Shown in pieces: positions 1 to 5,562 of a stretch of 5,562 bases of DNA; positions within the stretch are counted from its first letter, which is position 1; every line of letters starts with the position of its first letter. Position numbers and translations under genes: made by a program. The DNA comes from Methylacidiphilaceae bacterium UBA1321. GTDB lineage: Bacteria; Verrucomicrobiota; Verrucomicrobiia; Methylacidiphilales; UBA1321. The notes beneath the pieces are model-generated. The model was not told the origin of the DNA. It did not search any database and saw only the letters and a list, made by a program, of their open reading frames with translations. The stretch covers positions 1 to 5,562 of the forward strand of contig DBTH01000272.1 of NCBI GenBank assembly GCA_002306945.1, read 5' to 3'.

Positions 1-26
1 AGTGATTACCTTAAGAATCCTCATGG

Positions 27-66
27 GCTTTTTCCTCTTTTTACGCAACGTAAAAAGGAAAAAAGC
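27..66. repeat. imperfect A/T-rich inverted repeat
   Basis: The left arm (27-45) and right arm (49-66) are imperfect reverse complements around a 3-nt centre (CAA, 46-48). The inner 8 bp (38-45 with 49-56) pair perfectly; the outer part pairs with small bulges around 34-37 and 64. There is no T-run after the stem in either direction, so it is not a textbook intrinsic terminator. It sits about 90 nt beyond the stop of the last minus-strand gene, and could be part of a terminator region shared with a gene lying left of the window. The structure is visible; the function is a guess. Confidence 0.5.
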
Positions 67-79
67 ACTGTGGGGTTTC

Positions 80-100
80 TAAAGGGTATCATACCCTTTA
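80..100. repeat. perfect 21-nt palindrome (TAAAGGGTAT-C-ATACCCTTTA)
   Basis: Ten-base arms (80-89 and 91-100) are exact reverse complements around a single central C. As RNA or single-stranded DNA it would fold into a 9-bp stem with a 3-nt loop. Its core 9-mer GTATCATAC (86-94) recurs on the opposite strand at 138-146, so it can pair either with itself or with the distal copy. It lies 56-76 nt past the stop codon of the minus-strand isomerase/epimerase gene. It may belong to a dispersed intergenic repeat or to a 3' untranslated structure of the operon transcript. Confidence 0.75.
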
Positions 101-149
101 GCGGGGGATATGGGGGCAGCGCCCCCAGTCTTTGTGTGTATGATACTTT
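81..149. repeat. terminal inverted repeat pair enclosing the GC hairpin
   Basis: The segment 81-94 (AAAGGGTATCATAC) and the segment 138-149 (GTATGATACTTT) are reverse complements over 12 positions if two extra G residues on the left arm are bulged. The pair encloses the 111-127 hairpin and gives a compact element of about 69 bp that begins 7 nt past the stop of the upstream minus-strand gene. This architecture (terminal inverted repeats around a GC-rich stem, no coding capacity) resembles REP or BIME-type dispersed intergenic repeats. Whether other copies exist in the genome cannot be seen here. Confidence 0.5.
111..127. repeat. GC-rich hairpin downstream of the operon, possible terminator
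   Basis: A 7-bp perfect stem (TGGGGGC at 111-117 with GCCCCCA at 121-127) closes on a 3-nt loop AGC. Read on the minus strand it is the first strong hairpin after the stop at 156, about 29 nt away, which is a natural place for a terminator. However, it is followed on that strand by ATATCCCCC rather than a U-tract. It may therefore be a Rho-independent terminator of unusual form, an mRNA 3'-end stabiliser, or the core of a REP-like repeat. The hairpin itself is certain; its role is not. Confidence 0.65.
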
Positions 150-155
150 GAAATG

Positions 156-926
156 CTAAGAAACGAGATTTTCCTGGATGTACTGGAAGCTCTGGGTGAT
201 GGAATCGAGCGGATCGCCAGGACAACTGTCCTGCTCGACAGCATACCACTGGCAGCCGGCGGATTCGGCGGCAGCGATGATCTTCTTGAAGTCGAGATTT
301 CCCGCGCCGATTTCGCAAAACTCAGGCTGGTTCTTGTCGTTGATGCGGTAGTCCTTCAAGTGAAGGATCGGCAAGCGCTTCTTGAGCTTCTTGCAATAGT
401 CGACCACGTTACCGCCGCCGGATTGAACCCAGAAGGTATCGGGTTCGCCCTGAAGATATTTCTTGTTGGTCTCCTCGTAGATCTTGTCGAGGATGATCTT
501 GCCGTTGATCTTGCGGAATTCGATGTTGTGATTGTGGTAGCAAAGAATCTGCCCCGCCTTGGCGAGAACCTTGCCTGCAGCGTCGAGGCCCTTGATCAAT
601 TCGTTGATTTTCTCCTCGCTGTTGAAATCGATGCCGCCGGGATAGGGATAAGCGGTGATCTTGCACTTGAGCTTCTGGAGTCGTTCGACGATCTTCTGCG
701 GTTCGTTGATGATCTTGTCGCCGGGCTCATGCGTGGCGCAGCAAACAAGGCCTTCGCCATCGAGAATCTTGACGAGTTCTTCCTCGGCAATCGGTCCCAT
801 GCCGCTGACTTGAACAGCAGTGTATCCGATGGCGCGGATTTTCTCGAGGGTTGCGGCAATGTCGGCCGGGGTCTTGAGCAGATCGCGGCAGGTGTAGAGT
901 TGAACGGCTACTTGATTGATATTCAT
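156..926 (-). CDS. sugar phosphate isomerase/epimerase (xylose isomerase-like TIM barrel)
   Basis: The 256-residue product has the hallmarks of the AP endonuclease 2/xylose isomerase-like TIM-barrel family, which includes IolE, IolI and many sugar or keto-sugar epimerases and dehydratases. Visible motifs are YHNHNIEF (130-137), DTFWVQSGGGN (163-173), HLKDY (189-193), EIGAGNLDF (205-213) and AVEQD (229-233). By family analogy E136, D163, H189 and E231 are the likely metal-site residues. No signal peptide is seen, so it is probably cytoplasmic, and the length is normal for the family. It is the last gene of the minus-strand cluster, 46 nt after the preceding dehydrogenase. The sequence before the ATG (CACCAACAATCC) has no Shine-Dalgarno match, but the protein starts directly with the first barrel strand (NQVAVQLYT), which supports this start. 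The exact reaction (isomerisation, epimerisation, elimination or hydration) cannot be assigned from sequence. Confidence 0.9.
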   Translation of the reverse strand: MNINQVAVQLYTCRDLLKTPADIAATLEKIRAIGYTAVQVSGMGPIAEEELVKILDGEGLVCCATHEPGDKIINEPQKIVERLQKLKCKITAYPYPGGIDFNSEEKINELIKGLDAAGKVLAKAGQILCYHNHNIEFRKINGKIILDKIYEETNKKYLQGEPDTFWVQSGGGNVVDYCKKLKKRLPILHLKDYRINDKNQPEFCEIGAGNLDFKKIIAAAESAGCQWYAVEQDSCPGDPLDSITQSFQYIQENLVS

Positions 927-972
927 GGATTGTTGGTGAGTGGGGTTGAGTATCGTTTGAAACCGACGAAGA

Positions 973-2160
973 TCAGCATTCGAGAAGATAGTTACCCTGA
1001 CCGCCGTGATAGCGGGCGACTTTCTTGCGAAAAGTCGACTGGCGGATCAGACTTTTGAGCAGCTTCGCATACTTGGCCGAGGAGAGCGGCAGGGTGACCG
1101 TTTCGTCCCGGAACGAGGAGTACAACATCGCGTTGATGAGTTCCACGGAATGCACGCCCTCCACACCGGGAGAAAGCAGCGGTTCTCCGCGCAGGATGGC
1201 GTTGGTGAAATTCTTCAGGATGCCGGTATGTTGCTCGCCATGATCCGCGATGGGGATTCGAATCTTCCAGCAGGCCGGTTTCTCGTAAGCCTCGGTCGTT
1301 ATCCGGCTGTAGGTGGACGTTTTGATTTCGTTGCGCAAAAAAAGAAGCTGGTTATTTTCCAGTGTCAGTCGGCCTCGATCACCGGCCACTTCGAGCCGGT
1401 TGACTCCGGGAGCTTCGCCGGTGGACGTGATAAAAACGCCCGTCGTCTTGTCGGGATATTCGAAGGTGGCTGTCACTTCGTCTTCGACTTCAATGTTGTG
1501 GTAACGGGCAATCCGGCAAATGGCGCGGACACGTTCGGGCATGCCGAATATCCACTGGAAGAGATCGATATTGTGCACGCTCTGGTTGAGCAGCACACCG
1601 CCGCCTTCACCGGCCCAGGTCGCGCGCCAGCCGCCCGAATTGTAGTAGGCTTGCGAGCGGAACCAATCGGTGACAGTCCACTGAATGCGCTGGATGCGAC
1701 CCAGTTCTCCACCACGCACCATCTGGCGGATTTTCTGGTAATAGGGATCGGTGCGCTGATTGAACATGGCGGCAAACAATTGTTTTCCGCCCTTGTAAGC
1801 GGCCAGGAGCCGTTCGCAATCGGCCTTGTGAACCGAAATCGGCTTCTCCATCAACACATGCAGTCCCGCCTTGAAAGCGTCGATGCCGATGGTGGTGTGG
1901 GCGTAATGGGGCGTGGCAATCAGGATCGCGTCGATCCTGCCGCAGCGGATCATTTCCCGGTGATCGGTAAAGGACGGAACTCCGGCAAAGGGCTTGAGAC
2001 GTTGCGGAACCTGATCGCAGACAGCCGCCAATTCGCAGCCGGGAATATTTCCCTTCAAAAGGGTATGCGCATGGTGTCCCCCCATGTTTCCCAACCCGAC
2101 AACCCCCAGGCGAACAACTGCAGGCTTTGGAACCGACCTATTCATCTTTGACGAAACCAT
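973..2160 (-). CDS. Gfo/Idh/MocA family NAD(P)-dependent oxidoreductase (tandem paralogue A)
   Basis: The 395-residue product has an N-terminal Rossmann domain with GLGNMG (22-27), an acidic residue closing the second strand (D49 in AAVCD), ATPHY (82-86) and the family EKP motif (105-107) carrying the likely catalytic lysine. The C-terminal substrate domain shows SGGWRATWAGEGGGVL (175-190) and H196/D199 in NQSVHNIDL, the probable catalytic pair, then VEDEVTATFEY and GVFITSTGE. The acidic D49 favours NAD over NADP by family rule. No signal or Tat peptide is present, unlike many secreted family members, so it should be cytoplasmic. It aligns without gaps with the upstream neighbour over about 370 residues. 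The start may instead be the internal ATG at 2143-2145 (M6), which leaves 10 residues before VRLG exactly as in the paralogue; neither start has a clear ribosome binding site. The substrate is unknown, most likely a sugar, glycoside or cyclitol. Confidence 0.92.
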   Translation of the reverse strand: MVSSKMNRSVPKPAVVRLGVVGLGNMGGHHAHTLLKGNIPGCELAAVCDQVPQRLKPFAGVPSFTDHREMIRCGRIDAILIATPHYAHTTIGIDAFKAGLHVLMEKPISVHKADCERLLAAYKGGKQLFAAMFNQRTDPYYQKIRQMVRGGELGRIQRIQWTVTDWFRSQAYYNSGGWRATWAGEGGGVLLNQSVHNIDLFQWIFGMPERVRAICRIARYHNIEVEDEVTATFEYPDKTTGVFITSTGEAPGVNRLEVAGDRGRLTLENNQLLFLRNEIKTSTYSRITTEAYEKPACWKIRIPIADHGEQHTGILKNFTNAILRGEPLLSPGVEGVHSVELINAMLYSSFRDETVTLPLSSAKYAKLLKSLIRQSTFRKKVARYHGGQGNYLLEC

Positions 2161-2210
2161 CCGGAAATCGTATCAACACAATTCCCGGATCGCTACTCAT
2201 TTAAAGAGGC

Positions 2211-3389
2211 TTATTTGGCGAAGGAGGCACCGAAATCGGCAGCGGGAGCAGCCGGTTTGACGATCTTCTTTTTGTAGTTCGACTTGGCAACAAGCTTCTT
2301 GAGGATCTTCTCAAACTTTGCGCCATTGAGTGGAACATCGACTGTTTCTCCCAGCAACGACGACATCAGGATCGCATTACCCAACTCGACCGAGTGAATG
2401 CCTTCGGGAGCAGGAGCCAGCAACTTTTCCCCGTGCAAAATCGCGTTGGTAAAGTTCTTGAGGATGCCGACATGTTGTTCGCCACGCTGGGTGACAGGAA
2501 TTTCGACATTCCATGTGGCGGGACGACCGAAGCTTTCGTTGGTCGTGCGGCTGAATTCACCCATCTTCACTTCGTTGCGGGTGTAGGTCAGCTTGCCGTT
2601 CTCCATAACGAGTCGGCCCTGCTCGCCGGTGACTTCGAGGCGGTTGGTTCCGGGAGTCTCGCCGGTGGACGTAATGAAGACGCCCGTCGTACCGTTCTTA
2701 TATTCGAAATACGCAGTCACGTCGTCCTCGACTTCAATATCGTGGTAACGACCCAACTGGCAAAATCCACGCACGCGATCCGGCATGCCGAAAAGCCATT
2801 GGTAAAGGTCGAGATTGTGGGGGCACTGGTTGAGCAACACACCGCCACCTTCGCCAGCCCAGGTCGCGCGCCAGCCGCCGGAAGCGTAGTAAGCGTGCGT
2901 GCGATACCAGTCGCTGATGATCCAGTTGACACGACGGACGGTTCCGAGTTCGCCACCCTGCACCAACTCGCGAACCTTCTGGTAAATCGAATCGGTGCGC
3001 TGATTGAACATCGCCGCGAAAATCTGTTTCTTGTTCGTGTGGGCCGCGATGAGGCGTTCGCAATCGGCCTTGTGCACGGAGATCGGTTTCTCAACGAGAA
3101 CGTGCAGCCCGGCCTTGAGGGCCGCGATGCCAATGGTGGTGTGATAATAGTGCGGAGTGGAAACCAGGATCGCGTCGATGGCGCCCGATTTGATCAGCTT
3201 GTCGCTGTCGTTGTAATGAGGCGTTTTGTCATAACGCGCGAGACGTTTTTCGTCCCAGTCGCAGACAGCGGCGAGTTCGAGACCGGGAATTTTACCGGCA
3301 AGAATGTTCGCGGCATGAACCGAGCCCATATTGCCGAGCCCGACGATACCCAAGCGTACAGTGGAGAGTTTATTCGATTTTTTAGCCAT
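2211..3389 (-). CDS. Gfo/Idh/MocA family NAD(P)-dependent oxidoreductase (tandem paralogue B)
   Basis: This 392-residue protein has the same two-domain build as its downstream paralogue. The Rossmann fingerprint GLGNMG is at 17-22, D44 ends the second strand (AAVCD), EKP is at 100-102, and NQCPHNLDLYQW (187-198) supplies H191 and D194 as the probable catalytic pair. Conserved blocks MFNQRTD (127-133), SGGWRATWAGEGGGVL (170-185) and GVFITSTGE (236-244) match the paralogue almost residue for residue. The two differ just before the catalytic His (Cys-Pro here, Ser-Val there) and in their C-termini, where this one ends in an Ala/Pro-rich tail (378-392). It follows the first operon gene by 37 nt. 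The leader before the ATG is A/T-rich (CCTATAAACAT) with no Shine-Dalgarno match. Family and cofactor use are clear; the substrate is not. Confidence 0.93.
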   Translation of the reverse strand: MAKKSNKLSTVRLGIVGLGNMGSVHAANILAGKIPGLELAAVCDWDEKRLARYDKTPHYNDSDKLIKSGAIDAILVSTPHYYHTTIGIAALKAGLHVLVEKPISVHKADCERLIAAHTNKKQIFAAMFNQRTDSIYQKVRELVQGGELGTVRRVNWIISDWYRTHAYYASGGWRATWAGEGGGVLLNQCPHNLDLYQWLFGMPDRVRGFCQLGRYHDIEVEDDVTAYFEYKNGTTGVFITSTGETPGTNRLEVTGEQGRLVMENGKLTYTRNEVKMGEFSRTTNESFGRPATWNVEIPVTQRGEQHVGILKNFTNAILHGEKLLAPAPEGIHSVELGNAILMSSLLGETVDVPLNGAKFEKILKKLVAKSNYKKKIVKPAAPAADFGASFAK

Positions 3390-3426
3390 ATGTTTATAGG
3401 AATAATTGAAGTGAAATGAAAATGCG

Positions 3427-4509
3427 CTATGCCTGTCCGCGCTGTTGATCCGCTTTCTTTTGGGCGAGCATGGAGAGTTCCGCCGCCTTGAAAATATGAT
3501 CCTGCGTCATGGCTTTCTCGGTGCGGTTGACGCAGTCGAGGATGAACTTGCCGAAGAATGGGAAGCCGACCTTACCCTTGCAATCGATGATCTGCTCCTG
3601 TTTCTGATCGGCGATCAGAACGAGATCCGAACCAGTATCGCGTCCCAGGTCGAGGTATTTGCGTACTTCTATGAAACCGTCCGTGCCGAGAATGAAGAGA
3701 CGTCCATCCCCCCACGAACGCAGACCACCGGGTGTGAACCAGTCGAGTCGGCAATAATAGGAAGCACCGTTGTCGGCCATCAAACTCGCCTCGCCAAAGT
3801 CTTCCAGTCCGGGCGTGTCCTGATTGGCAAAATTGTCAACGCGGGCGAAGTTGACCGTCGCGTCCTTCGCTCCCGTGTAAGCGAGAAATTGTTCAAATTG
3901 GTGCGAACCGATGTCGGTGAGAATGCCGCCGTATCTGGCCTTATCGAAAAACCACGCCGGGCGACTCGCCTTGCTCAGCTTGTGCGGCGCGAGATTGATG
4001 ACCTGCAATACCCGTCCGATGGCACCTCCGGCGATGAGTTCACCCGCGTACCATGTGGATTCGACGTGAAGACGTTCGCTGAAATAGACGCCGTACTTGC
4101 GGCCGGTCTCGGCAACCACCTTTTTGGCCTGGCTCAATTGTTCGAGCGTCGTAAACGGACTCTTGTCGGTGAAATAATCCTTGCCCGCCTTCATCACGCG
4201 GCACCCGATTCCTCCGCGTTCGGACGGAACCGCCGCCGCCGCCACCAAAGCAATCTCCTTGTCTTCAAGAATGCGCTCAAACGAATCGACCGGCCTGGCC
4301 TGCGGATACTGAGCCACGAAAGCCTCGACCTTTTTCGGATCGGGATCGTAGACATATTTCAATTGCGCACCGGCTTCGGTAAGACCGTTACACTGGCCGT
4401 AGATATGGCCGTGATCGAGATAAGCGGCGGCAAAGACAAACTCTCCGGGCTTGACCACCGGCTGGGGACGGCCCGAGGGGGCGTAATTAAAACCTTCTTT
4501 GGATGACAT
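3427..4509 (-). CDS. atypical Gfo/Idh/MocA family oxidoreductase, first gene of the operon
   Basis: The 360-residue product belongs to the Gfo/Idh/MocA superfamily but to a divergent branch. The usual GxGxxG loop after the first strand is replaced by LDHGHIYGQCNGL (31-43). The second strand still ends in an acidic residue (YVYDPD, D55), and the EKP motif appears as DKSP (115-118) with K116 kept. In the C-terminal domain the usual HxxxD-type site reads DIGSHQFEQFL (199-209), with H203 followed by E206. A 23-residue N-terminal stretch rich in Pro and Gly precedes the first strand; it is not a signal peptide. The length is typical. It is the promoter-proximal gene, divergent from the LacI-type regulator across 78 nt. 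The start at 4509 is the first available ATG and lacks a Shine-Dalgarno sequence. It is presumably a sugar dehydrogenase or reductase, though the altered cofactor loop leaves room for another role. Confidence 0.88.
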   Translation of the reverse strand: MSSKEGFNYAPSGRPQPVVKPGEFVFAAAYLDHGHIYGQCNGLTEAGAQLKYVYDPDPKKVEAFVAQYPQARPVDSFERILEDKEIALVAAAAVPSERGGIGCRVMKAGKDYFTDKSPFTTLEQLSQAKKVVAETGRKYGVYFSERLHVESTWYAGELIAGGAIGRVLQVINLAPHKLSKASRPAWFFDKARYGGILTDIGSHQFEQFLAYTGAKDATVNFARVDNFANQDTPGLEDFGEASLMADNGASYYCRLDWFTPGGLRSWGDGRLFILGTDGFIEVRKYLDLGRDTGSDLVLIADQKQEQIIDCKGKVGFPFFGKFILDCVNRTEKAMTQDHIFKAAELSMLAQKKADQQRGQA

Positions 4510-4587
4510 ACAATTTACTTGTGATAGAAATGACTTCGTATTAAGTTGATACCAACACGTGTTAGTTCATCACCATCTCCTTGTCAA
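4510..4587. promoter_or_regulatory. divergent intergenic promoter region
   Basis: These 78 nt carry the leaders of both the minus-strand operon and the plus-strand regulator. On the minus strand a perfect TTGACA (-35 consensus) lies at 4587-4582, directly next to the regulator's start codon. A weak -10 candidate, TAACAC (4564-4559), follows after 17 nt and would place transcription start near 4552, about 40 nt before the operon's first ATG. On the plus strand TATTAA (4539-4544) is a possible -10 for the regulator, but no convincing -35 is seen at the right distance. Both candidates lie at or next to the palindrome at 4551-4566. The layout is visible; the promoter assignments are tentative. 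Confidence 0.4.
4551..4566. promoter_or_regulatory. putative LacI-family operator (CG-centred palindrome)
   Basis: ACCAACACGTGTTAGT is a 16-nt palindrome with a perfect 10-nt core AACACGTGTT (4554-4563) and a single mismatched pair (4553/4564). A central CpG within an even-length palindrome of about 16 nt is the typical form of LacI/PurR-family operators. It sits between a LacI-family gene and the divergent operon, and overlaps the tentative minus-strand -10. The natural reading is that the adjacent repressor binds here to control the operon and possibly its own gene. The palindrome is certain; binding is inferred. Confidence 0.6.
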
Positions 4588-5562
4588 ATGAAATCCACAG
4601 TCCGCTCCACCTCCCAGCTTGCCAAACTCCTCGGCATTTCCCGTTGGACAGTTTCACGTGCACTCAACGGACATCCCGGCATCAGCCCCCGCACCATCCA
4701 ACGCATTCGTGAGGCCGCGCGCATTCACGGCTTCTCTCCGAGCATGCTTGGGCGCGGGCTGCGTAGCGGCAAAACCAATCTCATCGGCATTTGCCTCCCC
4801 GACCTCGTCGACTACTTCCTCACCAGCAAAATCTCCCGCCTGCAGGACGCCATAGAAACCCGCAATTTCCAGCCGGTCATGCAAATGACAAACGGCTCCG
4901 AGGCACGTGAGAACGCCTCGCTCGAACTCTTCGCCGCCATGCATTGCGCGGGCGTCGTCTCCATCGCGTCGATCCTGCCGGAGGACGCTCCGGTCTTCGC
5001 TAATCTCGCTTCAGCCAACATCCCCGTGCTCAAAATCGACCCGCTCCATCCCACGAACCGTTCCGTAGTGGCCAGCGACCGTTCTTACGCCATGCGAGCC
5101 GCCCTCACGCATTTCCAGGAACTCGGCTACCGGAGCGTCGCCGCCTTTGGAATCAACTCCTCCACCGCCTACGGACGCCAGCGCATCGAGGGTCTACAGC
5201 ACGCAACCCGTGCGTTGAAATGGCAATTCGCGCGCGACATCACTTTCATCAACGCCGGGGTTGGCAACGACGATTTCGAAACCGGCGAGGCCCTTGCCCA
5301 CGAATATCTCAAGCTCCCGCGCACACGCCCCAAGGCCATCATCGCGCTCAACGACCGCATCGCCTTTGGCGCCTTGCGCGTTTTTCAAACCCGCAATCTC
5401 AAAGTCCCCGGCGACGTCTCCATCATCGGCTACGACAACAGCGACTTCGCTCCCTACGCCAACCCGGCCCTCACCTCTATCGATCCGCAGGTATCCGATT
5501 TGATCGACAAGGCCGCGGCAATGCGGCCGGCCAGCGACGTCGACAAACATGCCGCCACCCTC
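4588..5562 (+). CDS. LacI-family transcriptional regulator (partial at 3' end)
   Basis: The frame is open from the ATG at 4588 to the window edge (325 codons, no stop), so the C-terminus is missing; LacI proteins usually have 330-360 residues, so little is lost. Residues 8-27 form the helix-turn-helix (LAKLLGISRWTVSRALN). A hinge segment follows at 49-67 (FSPSMLGRGLRSGKTNLIG), in which the family's usual Asn and Ala are Ser52 and Gly55, while R56 and L58 are kept. The periplasmic-binding-protein-like effector domain shows D164 (VASDRS), AIIALNDRIAFGALRVF (250-266) and DVSIIGYDNSDFAPYANPALTSI (276-298). It is a cytoplasmic sugar-responsive DNA-binding protein by family. The start places the HTH at the usual distance from the N-terminus; no Shine-Dalgarno sequence precedes it. 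It is divergent from the dehydrogenase operon, which is its likely target. The effector is unknown. Confidence 0.93.
   Translation, partial: MKSTVRSTSQLAKLLGISRWTVSRALNGHPGISPRTIQRIREAARIHGFSPSMLGRGLRSGKTNLIGICLPDLVDYFLTSKISRLQDAIETRNFQPVMQMTNGSEARENASLELFAAMHCAGVVSIASILPEDAPVFANLASANIPVLKIDPLHPTNRSVVASDRSYAMRAALTHFQELGYRSVAAFGINSSTAYGRQRIEGLQHATRALKWQFARDITFINAGVGNDDFETGEALAHEYLKLPRTRPKAIIALNDRIAFGALRVFQTRNLKVPGDVSIIGYDNSDFAPYANPALTSIDPQVSDLIDKAAAMRPASDVDKHAATL

Noticed and set aside
72..116. Four runs of three or more G (72-75, 84-86, 103-107, 112-116) as a possible G-quadruplex
   Set aside because: Loops between runs are too long and uneven, and the runs are better explained as arms of the local hairpins.
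153..1058. Long plus-strand open frame opposite the isomerase/epimerase gene
   Set aside because: It is the antisense shadow of a gene with clear family motifs; the translation has no recognisable domain and runs past the true gene's start.
1006..2151. 381-codon plus-strand open frame opposite the second dehydrogenase
   Set aside because: The minus strand encodes an unmistakable Gfo/Idh/MocA protein. Biased codon use (few TTA, CTA or TCA codons in sense) leaves antisense frames open by chance.
2161..2188. Imperfect inverted repeat CCGGAAAT ... ATTCCCGG between the two paralogues
   Set aside because: Only 8 nt per arm with a mismatch and a 12-nt loop; no T-run and no CG-centred operator form, so likely chance.
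2394..3419. 341-codon plus-strand open frame opposite the third gene
   Set aside because: It resembles the antisense frame of the paralogous gene only because the sense genes are duplicates; no independent evidence of coding.
3445..4506. 353-codon plus-strand open frame opposite the atypical dehydrogenase
   Set aside because: Antisense shadow of a gene with conserved family motifs, and no recognisable domain of its own.
5194..5550. Minus-strand open frame inside the regulator gene
   Set aside because: It overlaps the conserved LacI effector domain on the other strand and its translation has no recognisable features.

Overview
The window reads as a small carbohydrate-processing locus from a Gram-negative heterotroph, with no rRNA, tRNA, CRISPR array or mobile-element gene. 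My best guess for the source is the Verrucomicrobiota/Lentisphaerota (planctomycete-like) part of the tree. That rests on the combination of several Gfo/Idh/MocA dehydrogenases with a sugar phosphate isomerase/epimerase and a LacI-type regulator, and on the absence of a Shine-Dalgarno sequence before all five starts. It is inference, not a sequence match.

Layout from left to right. Positions 1-155 are non-coding and packed with inverted repeats. They lie just downstream of the last gene of a minus-strand cluster and may end its transcript. Four co-directional minus-strand genes follow, transcribed right to left: a Gfo/Idh/MocA protein of an atypical subfamily (3427-4509), two closely related canonical Gfo/Idh/MocA dehydrogenases (2211-3389 and 973-2160), and a xylose-isomerase-like TIM-barrel protein (156-926). 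The gaps between them are only 37, 50 and 46 nt, so they are probably one operon. A 78-nt divergent intergenic region (4510-4587) separates them from a plus-strand LacI-family repressor gene (4588-5562) that runs off the right edge. This region holds a CG-centred palindrome typical of LacI-family operators.

How the parts may work together (inference): the LacI protein probably senses a sugar or glycoside and controls the divergent operon, and perhaps itself, through the palindrome. Three NAD(P)-dependent oxidoreductases plus one isomerase/epimerase-fold enzyme, with no kinase, glycoside hydrolase or transporter in view, suggest redox-based sugar chemistry: oxidation to a keto-sugar, elimination, hydration or epimerisation, then reduction. 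Levoglucosan, C-glycoside and inositol pathways provide precedents. The substrate cannot be told from this window. The two central dehydrogenases are a tandem duplication that aligns without gaps over about 370 residues.
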